A stretch of 64,000 nt of DNA from Verrucomicrobiia bacterium (GCA_030430455.1 JAUIJB010000012.1:1-64000), one strand, 5' to 3'. Shown: positions 25,789 through 34,911, counted from the first letter of the stretch. The notes: generated by a model not told the origin, from the letters alone. Numbers and translations: made by a program.

Positions 25789-26775
25789 ATGTCACGCAAA
25801 ATGCTCTACCGCCACGCCATCCGCGAGGGACTCGACGAGGAACTCGCCCGCGACGAGAACGTCGTCATCATGGGCGAGGAGGTCGCCCAGTACAACGGTG
25901 CCTACAAGGTCACCGAGGGCCTGTGGGAGAAGTGGGGCTGCAGGCGGATCGTCGACACCCCGATCTCCGAGGCCGGCTTCATCGGCATGGGCGTGGGCGC
26001 CTCGATGCTCGGCGTGCGCCCGGTGATGGAGCTGATGTTCTGGTCGTTCCACTCGGTCGCCTTCGACCAGCTGGTCAACAACGCCGCCTGCGTGCGCTAC
26101 ATGTCGGGCGGCCTGATCAACGTGCCGATCGTGATGCGCGGCCCGGCCAACGGCGGCACCAACGTCGGCGCGACGCACTCGCACGTTCCCGAGGGCCTCT
26201 TCGCCGCCTTCCCGGGCCTCAAGGTCTGCGCCCCGGCGACCCCGTCCGACGCCAAGGGCCTGATCAAGGCCGCCATCCGCGACAACGACCCGGTCTACGT
26301 GATGGAGAACACCCTGCTCTACGGCACCGAGGGCGAGGTGCCCGACCCGGAGGACGGTGACCACGTCGTCCCGCTCGGCAAGGCCGACCTCAAGCGCGAG
26401 GGCACGGACATCTCGCTGATCGCCCACGGCCGCTCGGTCTTGCACGCCCTCGAGGCCGCCAAGACCCTGGAGTCGGAGCACGAGATCTCCGCCGAGGTCC
26501 TCGACCTGCGCTCGATCCGCCCGCTCGACCAGGACGCCATCCTCGAGACCGTGCGCAAGACCAACCGCGTGGTCCTCGTCGACGAGTCCAAGGGCTTCGG
26601 CGGCGTCTCCGCGATGGTCTCCCACATCATCCAGGACCAGGCCTTCGACTACCTCGACGCCCCGATCAAGCGCGTCACGACGATCGACGCCCCGGCGATC
26701 TACTCGCCGCACATCGAGAACGAGCAGCTGCCGAACCCCAAGCGGATCGTTGAGCGGGTGCTGAGCATCGCCTGA
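25789..26775 (+). CDS. pdhB: Pyruvate dehydrogenase E1 component, beta subunit
   Basis: Transketolase-like beta subunit completing the E1 active site. It has 328 residues. MGEEVAQYNGAYKVTEGL, TPISEAGFIGMGVGASMLG, MRGPANGGTNVGATHSHVPE and the C-terminal EVLDLRSIRPLDQDAILETV are characteristic. It is co-directional with pdhA, and two small Cys-rich secreted-peptide genes separate it from the E2 gene. Confidence 0.96.
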   Translation: MSRKMLYRHAIREGLDEELARDENVVIMGEEVAQYNGAYKVTEGLWEKWGCRRIVDTPISEAGFIGMGVGASMLGVRPVMELMFWSFHSVAFDQLVNNAACVRYMSGGLINVPIVMRGPANGGTNVGATHSHVPEGLFAAFPGLKVCAPATPSDAKGLIKAAIRDNDPVYVMENTLLYGTEGEVPDPEDGDHVVPLGKADLKREGTDISLIAHGRSVLHALEAAKTLESEHEISAEVLDLRSIRPLDQDAILETVRKTNRVVLVDESKGFGGVSAMVSHIIQDQAFDYLDAPIKRVTTIDAPAIYSPHIENEQLPNPKRIVERVLSIA

Positions 26776-26847
26776 GCGCTTCCACCCCTCCGCTGCCAGC
26801 CTTTTTCGTTGCCTCGGCCCGGCTGGCGACCGCATTCTCGCCCCACG

Positions 26848-26919
26848 ATGCGTCTTGTCATCCTGATCGCCGCCACTGCCGCCTGCCTCGCGGCCAGCTC
26901 CTGCTGCTGCCTGTTCTGA
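26848..26919 (+). CDS. 23-residue Cys-rich lipoprotein-like peptide
   Basis: A tiny open frame with an ATG and in-frame TGA. The product has a short basic start, a hydrophobic core (LVILIAATAACLAA) and an AASSC segment that could act as a lipobox, ending CCCLF. After processing only about five residues would remain. The next gene downstream starts with the same kind of signal ending SSCCS, which supports the idea that this is a real small gene rather than chance. No family is recognised. Confidence 0.4.
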   Translation: MRLVILIAATAACLAASSCCCLF

Positions 26920-27014
26920 GGCCACCGAACCCGGACCGCTGATCTGCCGAACCCACCAATGACCTGAAATCCCACCGGATTCCACGCCACGAACTCCTTC
27001 CCTAAAAAACGACC

Positions 27015-27404
27015 ATGAAACGACTGATCCACCTCCTCTGCCTGATGGCCGTCGCCTTCGGCTTCTCGTCCTGCTGCTCGATGTTCGGCGGCTGGTCCCA
27101 CACGGCCGGCAGCTACGAGGAAACCTACCAGGTGAAGACCTGCGGCTACGACATCGTCCGCGAGGAGAAGGTCATCGACGCCAAGAGCGGCCTCGTCGAG
27201 GTGACCGAGACCAAGGTCCCGCGCTACAAGACCAAGACCCGCACGGTCCACGTCCCCTGCCCGAAGTGCACCCGCTACTACTGCCCGAAGGGTGGCTGCT
27301 GCGGGTCCGACAGCTCGGCCGCGCGCAAGATGGCCACCGCCCAGGGTCCCTCGGGCAGCCCACACATCGGCCTGATCCCGACGATGAAGCCGATCGCCCC
27401 CTGA
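27015..27404 (+). CDS. Small Cys-rich secreted protein, probable lipoprotein
   Basis: 129 residues. A signal peptide (LIHLLCLMAVAFGFSSC) ends at a likely lipobox Cys. The mature part has a repetitive KT/VT region (YQVKTCGYDIVREEKVID, ETKVPRYKTKTRTVHV) and a Cys cluster PCPKCTRYYCPKGGCCG that could bind a metal. It lies between pdhB and the E2 gene, co-directional, and is followed by a strong terminator, so the E2 gene probably has its own promoter. Function is unknown. Confidence 0.75.
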   Translation: MKRLIHLLCLMAVAFGFSSCCSMFGGWSHTAGSYEETYQVKTCGYDIVREEKVIDAKSGLVEVTETKVPRYKTKTRTVHVPCPKCTRYYCPKGGCCGSDSSAARKMATAQGPSGSPHIGLIPTMKPIAP

Positions 27405-27426
27405 GGCCCGGCGAAGAACTTCCCAC

Positions 27427-27457
27427 GGCGGAGATCCCCACGGGTCTCCGCCTTTTT
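27427..27457 (+). terminator. Rho-independent terminator
   Basis: Stem GGCGGAGA with TCTCCGCC (8 bp), a 10-base loop, then five T, 23 bases after the stop of the Cys-rich protein gene. It separates pdhB and the small genes from the E2 gene. Confidence 0.9.
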
Positions 27458-27583
27458 CATGCCCGCCGGGACGGGCGGTGCGCATCGTGCTGCGTCCGCT
27501 GAAACCCGCGCCCGAAATTCAAAAACACTGGAAAAGCCCGCCGCTTTCCCCAAGCCTTCGCCCCGGATCCTTCCGTTTCTTCA

Positions 27584-28954
27584 ATGGCTACCAACATCGA
27601 AATGCCCAAGCTCTCGGACACCATGACCGAGGGCACCGTCGTCAAGTGGCACAAGCAGGTCGGCGACGAGATCGAGATCGGCGACATCGTCGCGGACATC
27701 GAGACCGACAAGGCGACGATGGAAATGGAGGCCTTCGACGAGGGAACCATCACCGAGATCAAGGTCCAGGAGGGTGAGAAGGCGGCGATCGGCTCGGTCC
27801 TCGCCGTGCTCGACGGCGACGATGGCGGCTCGTCATCCGAGGCCTCCGCCGAGTCGGACGAACCGAAGGCCGAGGAGAAACCGGCCGCGCAGCCGGAGGA
27901 GAAGCAAGCCGAGCCCGCTGCCGAGGCCAAGAAGGACACCGAGGATAAGAAGGACACCAAGGAAACCAGCCCGGCCCCCGCCTCCGCAGAGGCCGCCGAC
28001 GGCAGCCGCCTGAAGATTTCCCCGCTGGCCCGCAAGGTCGCCGCCGACCTCGGCGTCGATCCCTCCGGCATCGAGGGCACCGGACCGGGCGGCCGCATCG
28101 TCCGCGCCGACGTCGAGGCCGCCGCCAAGTCGGGCGATGCCGCAGGCTCCGGCGACAAGCCGTCCAAGCAGGCCAGCGCCGCCGCCGGCCTCGCCGCCGC
28201 GGCCAAGGCCAAGTCCGCGGCCCCCGCAGCCGCCCCGCAGGCGGTCCAGCCGACCACCACCGACGAGGACCAGGTCATCGAGCTCAGTTCGATGCGCCGG
28301 GTGATCGCCAGCAGGCTGCTGCAGTCGAAGCAGACGATCCCGCACTTCTACCTGCACACCGAGGTCGATGCCGCCCCGCTGATGGCCCTGCGCAAGCAGA
28401 TCAACGCCCAGGCCGAACAGACCCACGGCAACAAGTACTCGGTCAACGACTTCGTCCTCAAGGCGACGATCAATGCCGCGCAGGCGGTGCCCGGCGTGAA
28501 TGCCTCGTTCACCGGGGACTCGATCGTCCAGTTCGCCCACGTCGGCCTCGCCGTGGCGATCTCGGTCGACGACGGCCTGGTCACCCCGGTGATCAAGCAG
28601 GCCGAGACCAAGTCGCTGTTGCAGATTTCCCGTGAGGTCAAGGATCTCGCCGTCCGCTCGCGCGACAAGAAGCTCAAGCCCAACGAGTTCGACGGCGGCA
28701 CCATCACGGTGTCGAACCTCGGCGCGTGGGGTGTCGAGAGCTTCGATGCGATCGTCAACCCGCCGCAGTCGCTGATCGTCTCGGTCGGCGCCATCGTCGA
28801 GAAGCCGGTCGTCAAGGACGGCCAGGTCGTTCCCGGCCTGCGCATGAACCTCGGCGTCAGCTGCGACCACCGCGTCGTCGACGGTGCGCTCGGCGCCCAG
28901 TTCCTCGCCGAGGTGAAGAAGCTCATCGAGGCTCCGGCGCTGATGCTGGTCTGA
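27584..28954 (+). CDS. pdhC: Pyruvate dehydrogenase E2, dihydrolipoamide acetyltransferase
   Basis: Core subunit that transfers acetyl from lipoate to CoA. It has 456 residues: one lipoyl domain (residues 1-80, lipoylated Lys43 in ETDKATMEME), an acidic Ala/Glu/Lys-rich linker (about 82-135), a peripheral-subunit-binding domain (ISPLARKVAADLGVD, GTGPGGRIVRADVE), a second Ala-rich linker, and the catalytic domain with CDHRVVDGALGAQFL near 425-439. All catalytic residues are present. It is downstream of a terminator, so expression may be partly uncoupled from pdhAB. Confidence 0.96.
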   Translation: MATNIEMPKLSDTMTEGTVVKWHKQVGDEIEIGDIVADIETDKATMEMEAFDEGTITEIKVQEGEKAAIGSVLAVLDGDDGGSSSEASAESDEPKAEEKPAAQPEEKQAEPAAEAKKDTEDKKDTKETSPAPASAEAADGSRLKISPLARKVAADLGVDPSGIEGTGPGGRIVRADVEAAAKSGDAAGSGDKPSKQASAAAGLAAAAKAKSAAPAAAPQAVQPTTTDEDQVIELSSMRRVIASRLLQSKQTIPHFYLHTEVDAAPLMALRKQINAQAEQTHGNKYSVNDFVLKATINAAQAVPGVNASFTGDSIVQFAHVGLAVAISVDDGLVTPVIKQAETKSLLQISREVKDLAVRSRDKKLKPNEFDGGTITVSNLGAWGVESFDAIVNPPQSLIVSVGAIVEKPVVKDGQVVPGLRMNLGVSCDHRVVDGALGAQFLAEVKKLIEAPALMLV

Positions 28955-28982
28955 GCCGGGCGGCTGCCTGGGTGAGCCGAGC

Positions 28983-29190
28983 GGCTGCGACCCCTGCCGG
29001 GGTCGGATGGGGTCGCACGCCTCCGGGGGTGTCGCTGCGCTCGACCCCCGGCTAATGGCTGTGACCCCTACCGGGGTCGGTGGAGGGCGTGAACGAACTC
29101 CGGGGGTGTTGCTGCGCTCGACCCCCGGCTAACGGCAGTGACCCCTGCCGGGGTCGCTGGAGGGCGTGGACGAACTCCGGAGGTAGGTGA
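28983..29190. repeat. ~77-bp tandem repeat with two hairpins per unit
   Basis: Units begin near 28983, 29057 and 29134 (the last partial). Each contains the palindrome GACCCC-TGCC-GGGGTC and then a longer stem CCGGGGGT/ACCCCCGG around GCTGCGCTCG, ending in GGCTAA. The copies differ at few bases. This fills most of the gap between the E2 gene and the photolyase gene. Confidence 0.85.
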
Positions 29191-29305
29191 GCGATGGAAG
29201 TGCATCCCGGCGGGATGCCAGCCCGCCACGCCCTCCCTGCGTCCGCTCGTCGCCCCCACCGCCATCTCCCTTTGCCCGCCGGCCGATCCCGGCGTAGGGA
29301 CCGCC

Positions 29306-30826
29306 ATGGCCTCGCTCCGCCTCGTCCTCGGTGACCAGCTCAGCCGCTCGCTCAGCGCCCTCGAGGACCTCGACCCCGGGGCCGACCGGGTCCTGATGGT
29401 CGAGGTGCACGAGGAGACCACCTACGTCCGCCACCACCCGCAGAAGATCATCCTCGTCCTCTCGGCGATGCGCCACTTCGCCGGGGAGCTGGAAAAGCGC
29501 GACATCCCGGTCGACTACGTCCGCCTGGACGACCCCGACAACAGCGGCAGCTTCACCGGCGAGGTGAAGCGGGCCGTCGAGCGCCACTCGCCGGAGCGCC
29601 TGGTCACCACCTGGCCGGGCGAATGGCGGGTGCTCGAGGCGATGCGTGGCTGGGAGGACGAGCTGGGCATCCCGGTCGAGATCCGCCCCGACACCCGCTT
29701 CCTCAGCCAACCGGAGGACTTCGCCGCCTGGGCCGAGGGCCGCAAGTCGCTGCGGATGGAGTATTTCTACCGCGAGATGCGCCGCCGGACCGGCTGGCTG
29801 ATGGACGGCGACGAACCCGAGGGCGGCCAGTGGAACTACGACCCGGAGAACCGCAAGGCCCTGCCCAAGGGCCACCAGCCACCCGACCGCCAGCGCTTCC
29901 AGGTCGACGACACCACCCGCGGGGTGATCGAGCTGGTGAAGGAGCGCTTCGACGGGCACTTCGGCGATCCCGAACCCTTCGAGTGGCCGGTCACCCGGCG
30001 CCAGGCGCTGATGGCCCTGCGGGCCTTCGTGGCCAATGCCCTGGCGAACTTCGGCGACTACCAGGACGCGATGAAGCAGGACGGCGACTTCCTCTACCAC
30101 TCGCTGCTCTCGACCTCGCTCAACATCGGCCTGCTCGAGCCGCGCGAGGTCGCCGAGGCGACCATCGAGGCCTACCGCGCCGGCGATGCGCCGCTGGCCG
30201 CGGTCGAGGGCTTCGTCCGCCAGGTCCTCGGCTGGCGCGAGTACGTCCGCGGCCTCTACTGGCTCAAGATGCCCGACTACGCCGACGGCAACTTCCTGCG
30301 CGCCCAGCGCAAACTCCCGGAATTCTACTGGTCCGGCGACACCGAGATGAACTGCCTGCGCCAGGCGATCGGCAACACCCGGCGCCACGCCTACGCCCAC
30401 CACATCCAGCGCCTGATGGTCACCGGGACCTTCGCGCTGCTCGCCGGCATCCGCCCGAAGGAGGTCGAGGAGTGGTACCTGATCGTCTACGCCGACGCCT
30501 TCGAGTGGGTCGAGCTCCCCAACGTCCACGGCATGGCCCTGTTCGCCGACGGCGGGCTGCTGGCATCGAAGCCCTACGCCGCCTCGGGCAGCTACATCGA
30601 CCGCATGTCGGACTATTGCTCGAACTGCCGCTACCGGGTGAAGGACAAGACCGGCCCCGACGCCTGCCCGTTCAACTACCTCTACTGGGACTTCCTGATC
30701 CGCCACGAGGAGCGCCTGCGCGGCAACCCCCGCCTCGGCATGCCCTACCGCAACCTCGACCGCATGTCGGTCGAACGGAAGGAGCAGATCGTGACGGATG
30801 CCGAGCGCTTCCTCGACTCCCTGTAG
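29306..30826 (+). CDS. Iron-sulfur bacterial cryptochrome/(6-4) photolyase (PhrB-like)
   Basis: Flavoprotein of the FeS-BCP class, which repairs (6-4) photoproducts in UV-damaged DNA or senses light. It has 506 residues from the ATG at 29306. Four cysteines that would bind a 4Fe-4S cluster fall at 350 (EMNCLRQ), 438 and 441 (DYCSNCRY) and 454 (DACPFNYLYWD); these are the positions reported for Agrobacterium PhrB. The N-terminal Rossmann part (LRLVLGDQLSRSLSALED) and the FAD region (NTRRHAYAHHIQRLMVTG, VHGMALFADGG) are intact. It stands alone between repeat-rich gaps. Confidence 0.93.
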   Translation: MASLRLVLGDQLSRSLSALEDLDPGADRVLMVEVHEETTYVRHHPQKIILVLSAMRHFAGELEKRDIPVDYVRLDDPDNSGSFTGEVKRAVERHSPERLVTTWPGEWRVLEAMRGWEDELGIPVEIRPDTRFLSQPEDFAAWAEGRKSLRMEYFYREMRRRTGWLMDGDEPEGGQWNYDPENRKALPKGHQPPDRQRFQVDDTTRGVIELVKERFDGHFGDPEPFEWPVTRRQALMALRAFVANALANFGDYQDAMKQDGDFLYHSLLSTSLNIGLLEPREVAEATIEAYRAGDAPLAAVEGFVRQVLGWREYVRGLYWLKMPDYADGNFLRAQRKLPEFYWSGDTEMNCLRQAIGNTRRHAYAHHIQRLMVTGTFALLAGIRPKEVEEWYLIVYADAFEWVELPNVHGMALFADGGLLASKPYAASGSYIDRMSDYCSNCRYRVKDKTGPDACPFNYLYWDFLIRHEERLRGNPRLGMPYRNLDRMSVERKEQIVTDAERFLDSL

Positions 30827-31139
30827 CCTCCCTCGGGCCAGGGCTGCGGTTCCATCACGAGCGCCTCGCTGGCTGTTCCCATGGAGGTTCTCCACAGGTA
30901 TCGGATGGAGATCGGATTTTTCCTTAAAAGGTTCTTCTTCTTCTGCGTGGGGACAAGTCGCCGAAATCACTGTTCCACCCCTTTGCCATCGGGGTTCCAC
31001 GGCCCCAACAAGATGCGAGGAAGGCGCGCAACAATCCCACCAAGTGCCCCGGCCGGCACATCCGGACCGCTTCGTTCGGCCCCGTCCCCAGCTTGTTCCC
31101 ATCGGCGTCCACAGCCGGGAGTCCCCGCCGCTGGCGCCG
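30827..31139. other. Gap without a recognised gene
   Basis: 313 bases between the photolyase gene and the end of the cyclase-like gene. A pyrimidine-rich, lower-GC segment (about 30915-30950) is present. No coding frame, clear terminator or repeat shared with other gaps was seen. Confidence 0.5.
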
Positions 31140-32303
31140 TTACAGGCGTTCGCGGCACCAGGCCAGCGCCATCAGCGCGTAGCCGGTGCCGTAGGGCTGG
31201 TGGTAGTCGTAGAGCGGGTAGTCCCACCAGCAGCCGTCCTTTTCCTGGCGGAACAGGATGAGCTCGGTGAGCCGGCGGGCGTGGGGCTCCTGCTCCGCGG
31301 CGGGGAGGAAGCCGACCGACTCGGTGAAGTAGTAGACGCCGTAGTAGTAGAAGTAGCCCGAGATGCTGAAGTGGGTCTCGTGCGGGATCGGGCGCTTGCG
31401 GCCGATGCTGAGGAAGCCCTCGCGCTCGATGAAGCGCTCCGCCCAGCGGGTGATCACCGCGTCGGTGACCGACTCGTCACCGAAGGTCCGCAGCGCCGCG
31501 TTGCAGGCCTGGCTGCGCGCCAGCGAGCCGGCCGGGCGGTTGATCGGACCGCGCGGGCGGATCCGGTGCGGGTGGGAGTAGACGTAGGAGAAGTCCGGCG
31601 TCTTCTGGCGCTCGATCCCGCGCAGCGCGTGGCGGACCAGCTTGTCGTCGAGGGCCACGCCGACCACCTCGCGGGCCTCGTCCATCGCCAGCAGCACGGT
31701 GGCGGTGGTGAAGGAGGTCGGGATGCCGCTCGGCTTGCGCGTCATCAGGTCGTCGTAGAGGTCGAGGTAGCCCCAGCCGCCGTTGACGTCCTCGTAGCGG
31801 TTGAGCAGGTCGACCTGCTGCTGCGCCAGGCGCTGCCACTTCCGCTTCTCCTCCTCGCCCTCGGCATGCTGCCACAGGCGGGTCAGCGCGCGCAGGCCGT
31901 AGGCGTGGCCCCAGACATTGTAGGTCGTCGTCTGGTCGGCCCGGCGCAGCAGCGGCAGGTGGACCTCGATCCACCCGGCGGCCCGATCGATCGCCTCGCG
32001 GGTCGCCGGGCGCTCGTCGCCGACGTCGAGCAGGCCCGACAGCGCCAGCCCGGTGGTACCGGCGCGGAAGGCGTGGTGGGCGCCGGGGATCGGGGCGTAG
32101 ATGTTGACCCCCTTGGTCCGGGTCGGGCCGCCCCAGGAGCCGTTCGGGTTCTGGTCGGCCACCAGGAAGTCCACTCCGCGCCGGATCGACTCGGCGACGG
32201 TCTCCGGGGTGACCTCGGCCTGTGGCTTTTCCTGGGCCCGGGCCGGCGCGGGAAGCATGAGCCACCCGGCCAGCACCAGCGGAGTCAGCAGGGCGGCACG
32301 CAT
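31140..32303 (-). CDS. Secreted prenyltransferase/squalene-cyclase-repeat protein
   Basis: 387 residues. A signal peptide (LLTPLVLAGWLMLPAPARA) is followed by an alpha/alpha-barrel-type repeat protein: GVDFLVADQNPNGSWGG, LLNRYEDVNGGWGYLDLYDD and ILFRQEKDGCWWDYPLYDYH are QW-like repeats of the terpene-cyclase fold. The DxDD motif of true squalene cyclases is not seen, so this is likely a periplasmic repeat-fold protein of unknown activity. The frame extends upstream into the fusion-protein gene, but the ATG at 32303 gives the signal peptide and a 4-base gap. Confidence 0.82.
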   Translation of the reverse strand: MRAALLTPLVLAGWLMLPAPARAQEKPQAEVTPETVAESIRRGVDFLVADQNPNGSWGGPTRTKGVNIYAPIPGAHHAFRAGTTGLALSGLLDVGDERPATREAIDRAAGWIEVHLPLLRRADQTTTYNVWGHAYGLRALTRLWQHAEGEEEKRKWQRLAQQQVDLLNRYEDVNGGWGYLDLYDDLMTRKPSGIPTSFTTATVLLAMDEAREVVGVALDDKLVRHALRGIERQKTPDFSYVYSHPHRIRPRGPINRPAGSLARSQACNAALRTFGDESVTDAVITRWAERFIEREGFLSIGRKRPIPHETHFSISGYFYYYGVYYFTESVGFLPAAEQEPHARRLTELILFRQEKDGCWWDYPLYDYHQPYGTGYALMALAWCRERL

Positions 32304-32307
32304 CGGT

Positions 32308-33741
32308 TCAGTCGGAGGATTCCGGAACGATGACCACCTGGCCGGCCTCGAGGCCCGAGAGGATCTCGCGCTTCTTGCCGGACAGCCGTCCGGGTTCGAC
32401 CGCGCGCGACTCGAACTGGCCATCGGCGAGCTTGACCCGCACCGACCAGCTGCCGTCGGCCTGCGGGTGCAGCGCCGCGTCCGGGACCACCAGCGCCTCC
32501 GGTTGCTCGTGGACCAGGGCAACGCATCGAGCCGGGGTCCCCGCGGCCACCGCGGCCAGCGGGAGTTCCTCGGGCCACTCGACGTCGATCATCGCGAGGT
32601 GCTTGCCATCGCCGCCCGGTGCCGCGGCCAGCGAGTCCAGCGTGCCGACGAGGGCCAGGCCCTCGCGGCCGCCGAGGGTCACGGCGAACTTCTGTTGCGG
32701 CCCGAGGGACCGCGCCACCTCGCTCGACAGTCGGGCACCGAGCGTGCGGCCGGCTTCCGCCGCGACGACCGCCGCCAGCGGCCGGCGCCGCGGCACGCTT
32801 CCCCCGACGACGAGGTGCTTGGCGAGGTCGCCGAGCTTCCAGCCGCCGTCCTCGAACACGCCGTGGTGGAACACCCCGCCGACCGGCGCCTCGATCGTCA
32901 GCAGCCCGGCGTCCTTCTCGAGCCGCTTCAGCTCCTCGGCGGCGCGCTCGGACCCGCGCCGCGCCTTGTCCCACTCCGCCTCGGCCTTGGCCAGGCTGCG
33001 GGGCAGCTCGTCCTCGGCCTTGGCCAGGGCGATGGCGGCGGCCTTCGCGGCGGCCTCGAGGCCCTTGAGCTGGCGCGGCAGGCTCGACTCGAGGGTCTGC
33101 TTGCCGCGCCGGCGGGTCTCCTCCAGCTCGGCTTCGGCCCGCTCGACGAGGAACTTCTGCCGGTCGAGGATGATCTCCTCGGTCTGCTCGGTCAGGTCGT
33201 CCTCCTCATACATCTGCTTGAGCTGCTTGAGCTCCTCGCGCTCGGCCTGCAGGCTGAAGTCGGCCCGCTCGTTGGCGAGCCGGACCTGCTTCTCGGCGGC
33301 CGGCCGGCCAACCTCGGTGAAGTAGCTGAGGTCCTCGTCGGCCTCGACCTTTGCCCGCCGGATGGCGGCCAGCTCGAGCTCGACCTCCTCCTTGCGCTTG
33401 TCGAAGGCGAGCTTCTTCGATGCCGCCTCGAGCCGGGCCAGCTCGGCCGCGCTGCGCTGGTCCTCGATCTTGTGTTCGAGCGGCTCGGCCTTGAACACGA
33501 ACAGCGAGTCGCCTGGCTCCACCGTCTCGCCGTGACCGACCAGCGACTCGATTTCGAAGTTCTCCCAGCTCTCCGGATCCAGCTGGATGACGGCCGGCTC
33601 GACCGGCAGCACGGTGGCGTCGAAGCGGTGGACGACCCGGAAGGGCGCCACTTCCAGGGTCAGCTCGGCGGCCGGCAGCGGCGGGGCGAGCAACGCGAGC
33701 GCAAGCAGTCGGGAAAGGCGGGTGGGGCTCATGGGGCTCAT
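32308..33741 (-). CDS. Periplasmic membrane-fusion-like protein (HlyD/RND adaptor type)
   Basis: 477 residues with a signal peptide (LSRLLALALLAPPLPAAEL). A lipoyl-like half (VGHGETVEPGDSLFVFKAEP) leads into a long coiled coil (about residues 85-270: many Glu/Lys/Arg/Ala heptads) and the matching half (AGLLTIEAPVGGVFHHGVFE). A beta-barrel region and a C-terminal proximal domain follow (EALVVPDAALHPQADGSW). This is the order of HlyD/AcrA adaptors. It is 4 bases upstream of the cyclase-repeat gene, suggesting one transcript. No pump gene is adjacent. ATG 33732 is an alternative start. Confidence 0.82.
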   Translation of the reverse strand: MSPMSPTRLSRLLALALLAPPLPAAELTLEVAPFRVVHRFDATVLPVEPAVIQLDPESWENFEIESLVGHGETVEPGDSLFVFKAEPLEHKIEDQRSAAELARLEAASKKLAFDKRKEEVELELAAIRRAKVEADEDLSYFTEVGRPAAEKQVRLANERADFSLQAEREELKQLKQMYEEDDLTEQTEEIILDRQKFLVERAEAELEETRRRGKQTLESSLPRQLKGLEAAAKAAAIALAKAEDELPRSLAKAEAEWDKARRGSERAAEELKRLEKDAGLLTIEAPVGGVFHHGVFEDGGWKLGDLAKHLVVGGSVPRRRPLAAVVAAEAGRTLGARLSSEVARSLGPQQKFAVTLGGREGLALVGTLDSLAAAPGGDGKHLAMIDVEWPEELPLAAVAAGTPARCVALVHEQPEALVVPDAALHPQADGSWSVRVKLADGQFESRAVEPGRLSGKKREILSGLEAGQVVIVPESSD

Positions 33742-33778
33742 GGAAAACGGGAAACGGGGGAGCAGGGCGGGGGTCAGA

Positions 33779-34444
33779 CTATTGTGCCTTCTTGCGGCCA
33801 AGCCAGAGGAAATGCAGGCGGGGCTTGCGTCCCGCCGGGGCGACGTCGATCTCGTGCCGCGTGACCTGGAAGCCGGCACGCCCAAGCAGCTTGTCGACCG
33901 GGCCGAGCCGGCGCGTCGACGCGATCGCCAGCAGCCCGCCCGGTTGAAGCACCTCGTATGCCGAGCCGAGCCAGCGCCGGTCGTCGAACAAGGCGCGGTC
34001 GCGGCGCAGCCGGGGCGCGGTGTCGGAGTGGACCAGCAGGGCATGATAGTGCCGGGCCTCGCCGCCGAAGTCCGTCGGGTCGTCGGTGAGCTCGAAGCGC
34101 GGGTCGTCCTCGAGCACCCCGCCGCCGAGGTGGTCGCGGTGCCAGCCGACCAGCTCGGCCGAGGGCTCGGCCACGGTGAAGACGGCGCGCTTCTGCGGCA
34201 GCTCGGCGGCCACCGCGGCGAGGGTCTCGCCGAGCGCGACCCCGGCGATCCACAAGCGCGGCTGGCGCACCGGGCGGAAGGGTGAGCAGGCGATGCGGGC
34301 CATCTCGACCTCGCTCGGCCGCGTCACCGGCCCGGCGACCATGGCGCCGTCGCACTGCAGGTAGTGGCGGCCGTCGTGTTCGTGCAGGCTGAGCTCGGAC
34401 CCGTCGGCGAGCGTGGTGGTGGCGATCTGGACTCGGGGCTTCAT
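33779..34444 (-). CDS. Class I SAM-dependent methyltransferase-like protein (spermidine-synthase fold)
   Basis: 221 residues. A short N-terminal beta-rich part (HEHDGRHYLQCDGAMVAG) precedes a Rossmann core: RLWIAGVALGETLAAVAAEL replaces the usual GxGxG loop, FTVAEPSAELV gives the acidic residue of strand 2, and HALLVHSDTA followed by GGLLAIAST the later strands. This layout resembles spermidine synthase-like proteins. The nucleotide loop is unusual for a methyltransferase, so the reaction is uncertain. It lies upstream of the adaptor gene on the same strand with 37 bases between. Confidence 0.75.
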   Translation of the reverse strand: MKPRVQIATTTLADGSELSLHEHDGRHYLQCDGAMVAGPVTRPSEVEMARIACSPFRPVRQPRLWIAGVALGETLAAVAAELPQKRAVFTVAEPSAELVGWHRDHLGGGVLEDDPRFELTDDPTDFGGEARHYHALLVHSDTAPRLRRDRALFDDRRWLGSAYEVLQPGGLLAIASTRRLGPVDKLLGRAGFQVTRHEIDVAPAGRKPRLHFLWLGRKKAQ

Positions 34445-34488
34445 GGTGTCTTGCCGTCGGCGCGGCGAGTTAGTAGAAAAGAGCCACC

Positions 34489-34857
34489 ATGTCCAACGAA
34501 CCAGAACAACCGCCCGGACCGCCACCCGAAAACGAAGCCCCCGGCGCCACTCCTCCCTACGAGGCACCGAAGGAGCCGACGACCCCGCCCGCGGGTGGTG
34601 GCGGAGCCGACAAGAAGCTGGTCGCCGGCCTGCTCGGCATCCTTCTCGGCTCGCTCGGGATCCACAAGTTCTACCTCGGCTACCAGAAGGAGGGCATCAT
34701 CATGCTGGTCGTGACCATCGTGGTCGGCGGCGTGACCTGCGGTGCCGGTGTCGGCATCATGGGGATCGTCGGCCTGATCGAGGGCATCCTCTACCTCACC
34801 AAGACCGACCAGGAGTTCGAGGACACCTACATCAAGGGCACCAAGCCCTGGTTCTGA
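34489..34857 (+). CDS. TM2-domain membrane protein
   Basis: 122 residues. A Pro-rich cytoplasmic tail (residues 1-40) precedes two helices typical of the TM2 domain: KLVAGLLGILLGSLGIHKFY then LGYQKEGIIMLVVTIVVGG, with the GIHKFYLG turn. A third hydrophobic stretch (GIMGIVGLIEGILYL) completes the domain. The function of TM2 proteins in bacteria is not established. Its own terminator follows. Confidence 0.93.
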   Translation: MSNEPEQPPGPPPENEAPGATPPYEAPKEPTTPPAGGGGADKKLVAGLLGILLGSLGIHKFYLGYQKEGIIMLVVTIVVGGVTCGAGVGIMGIVGLIEGILYLTKTDQEFEDTYIKGTKPWF

Positions 34858-34911
34858 CCCGACCCCGGCCCGGCGTTCCCCACCGGCCTGCCGGCCACCC
34901 CGTTTGAAACG

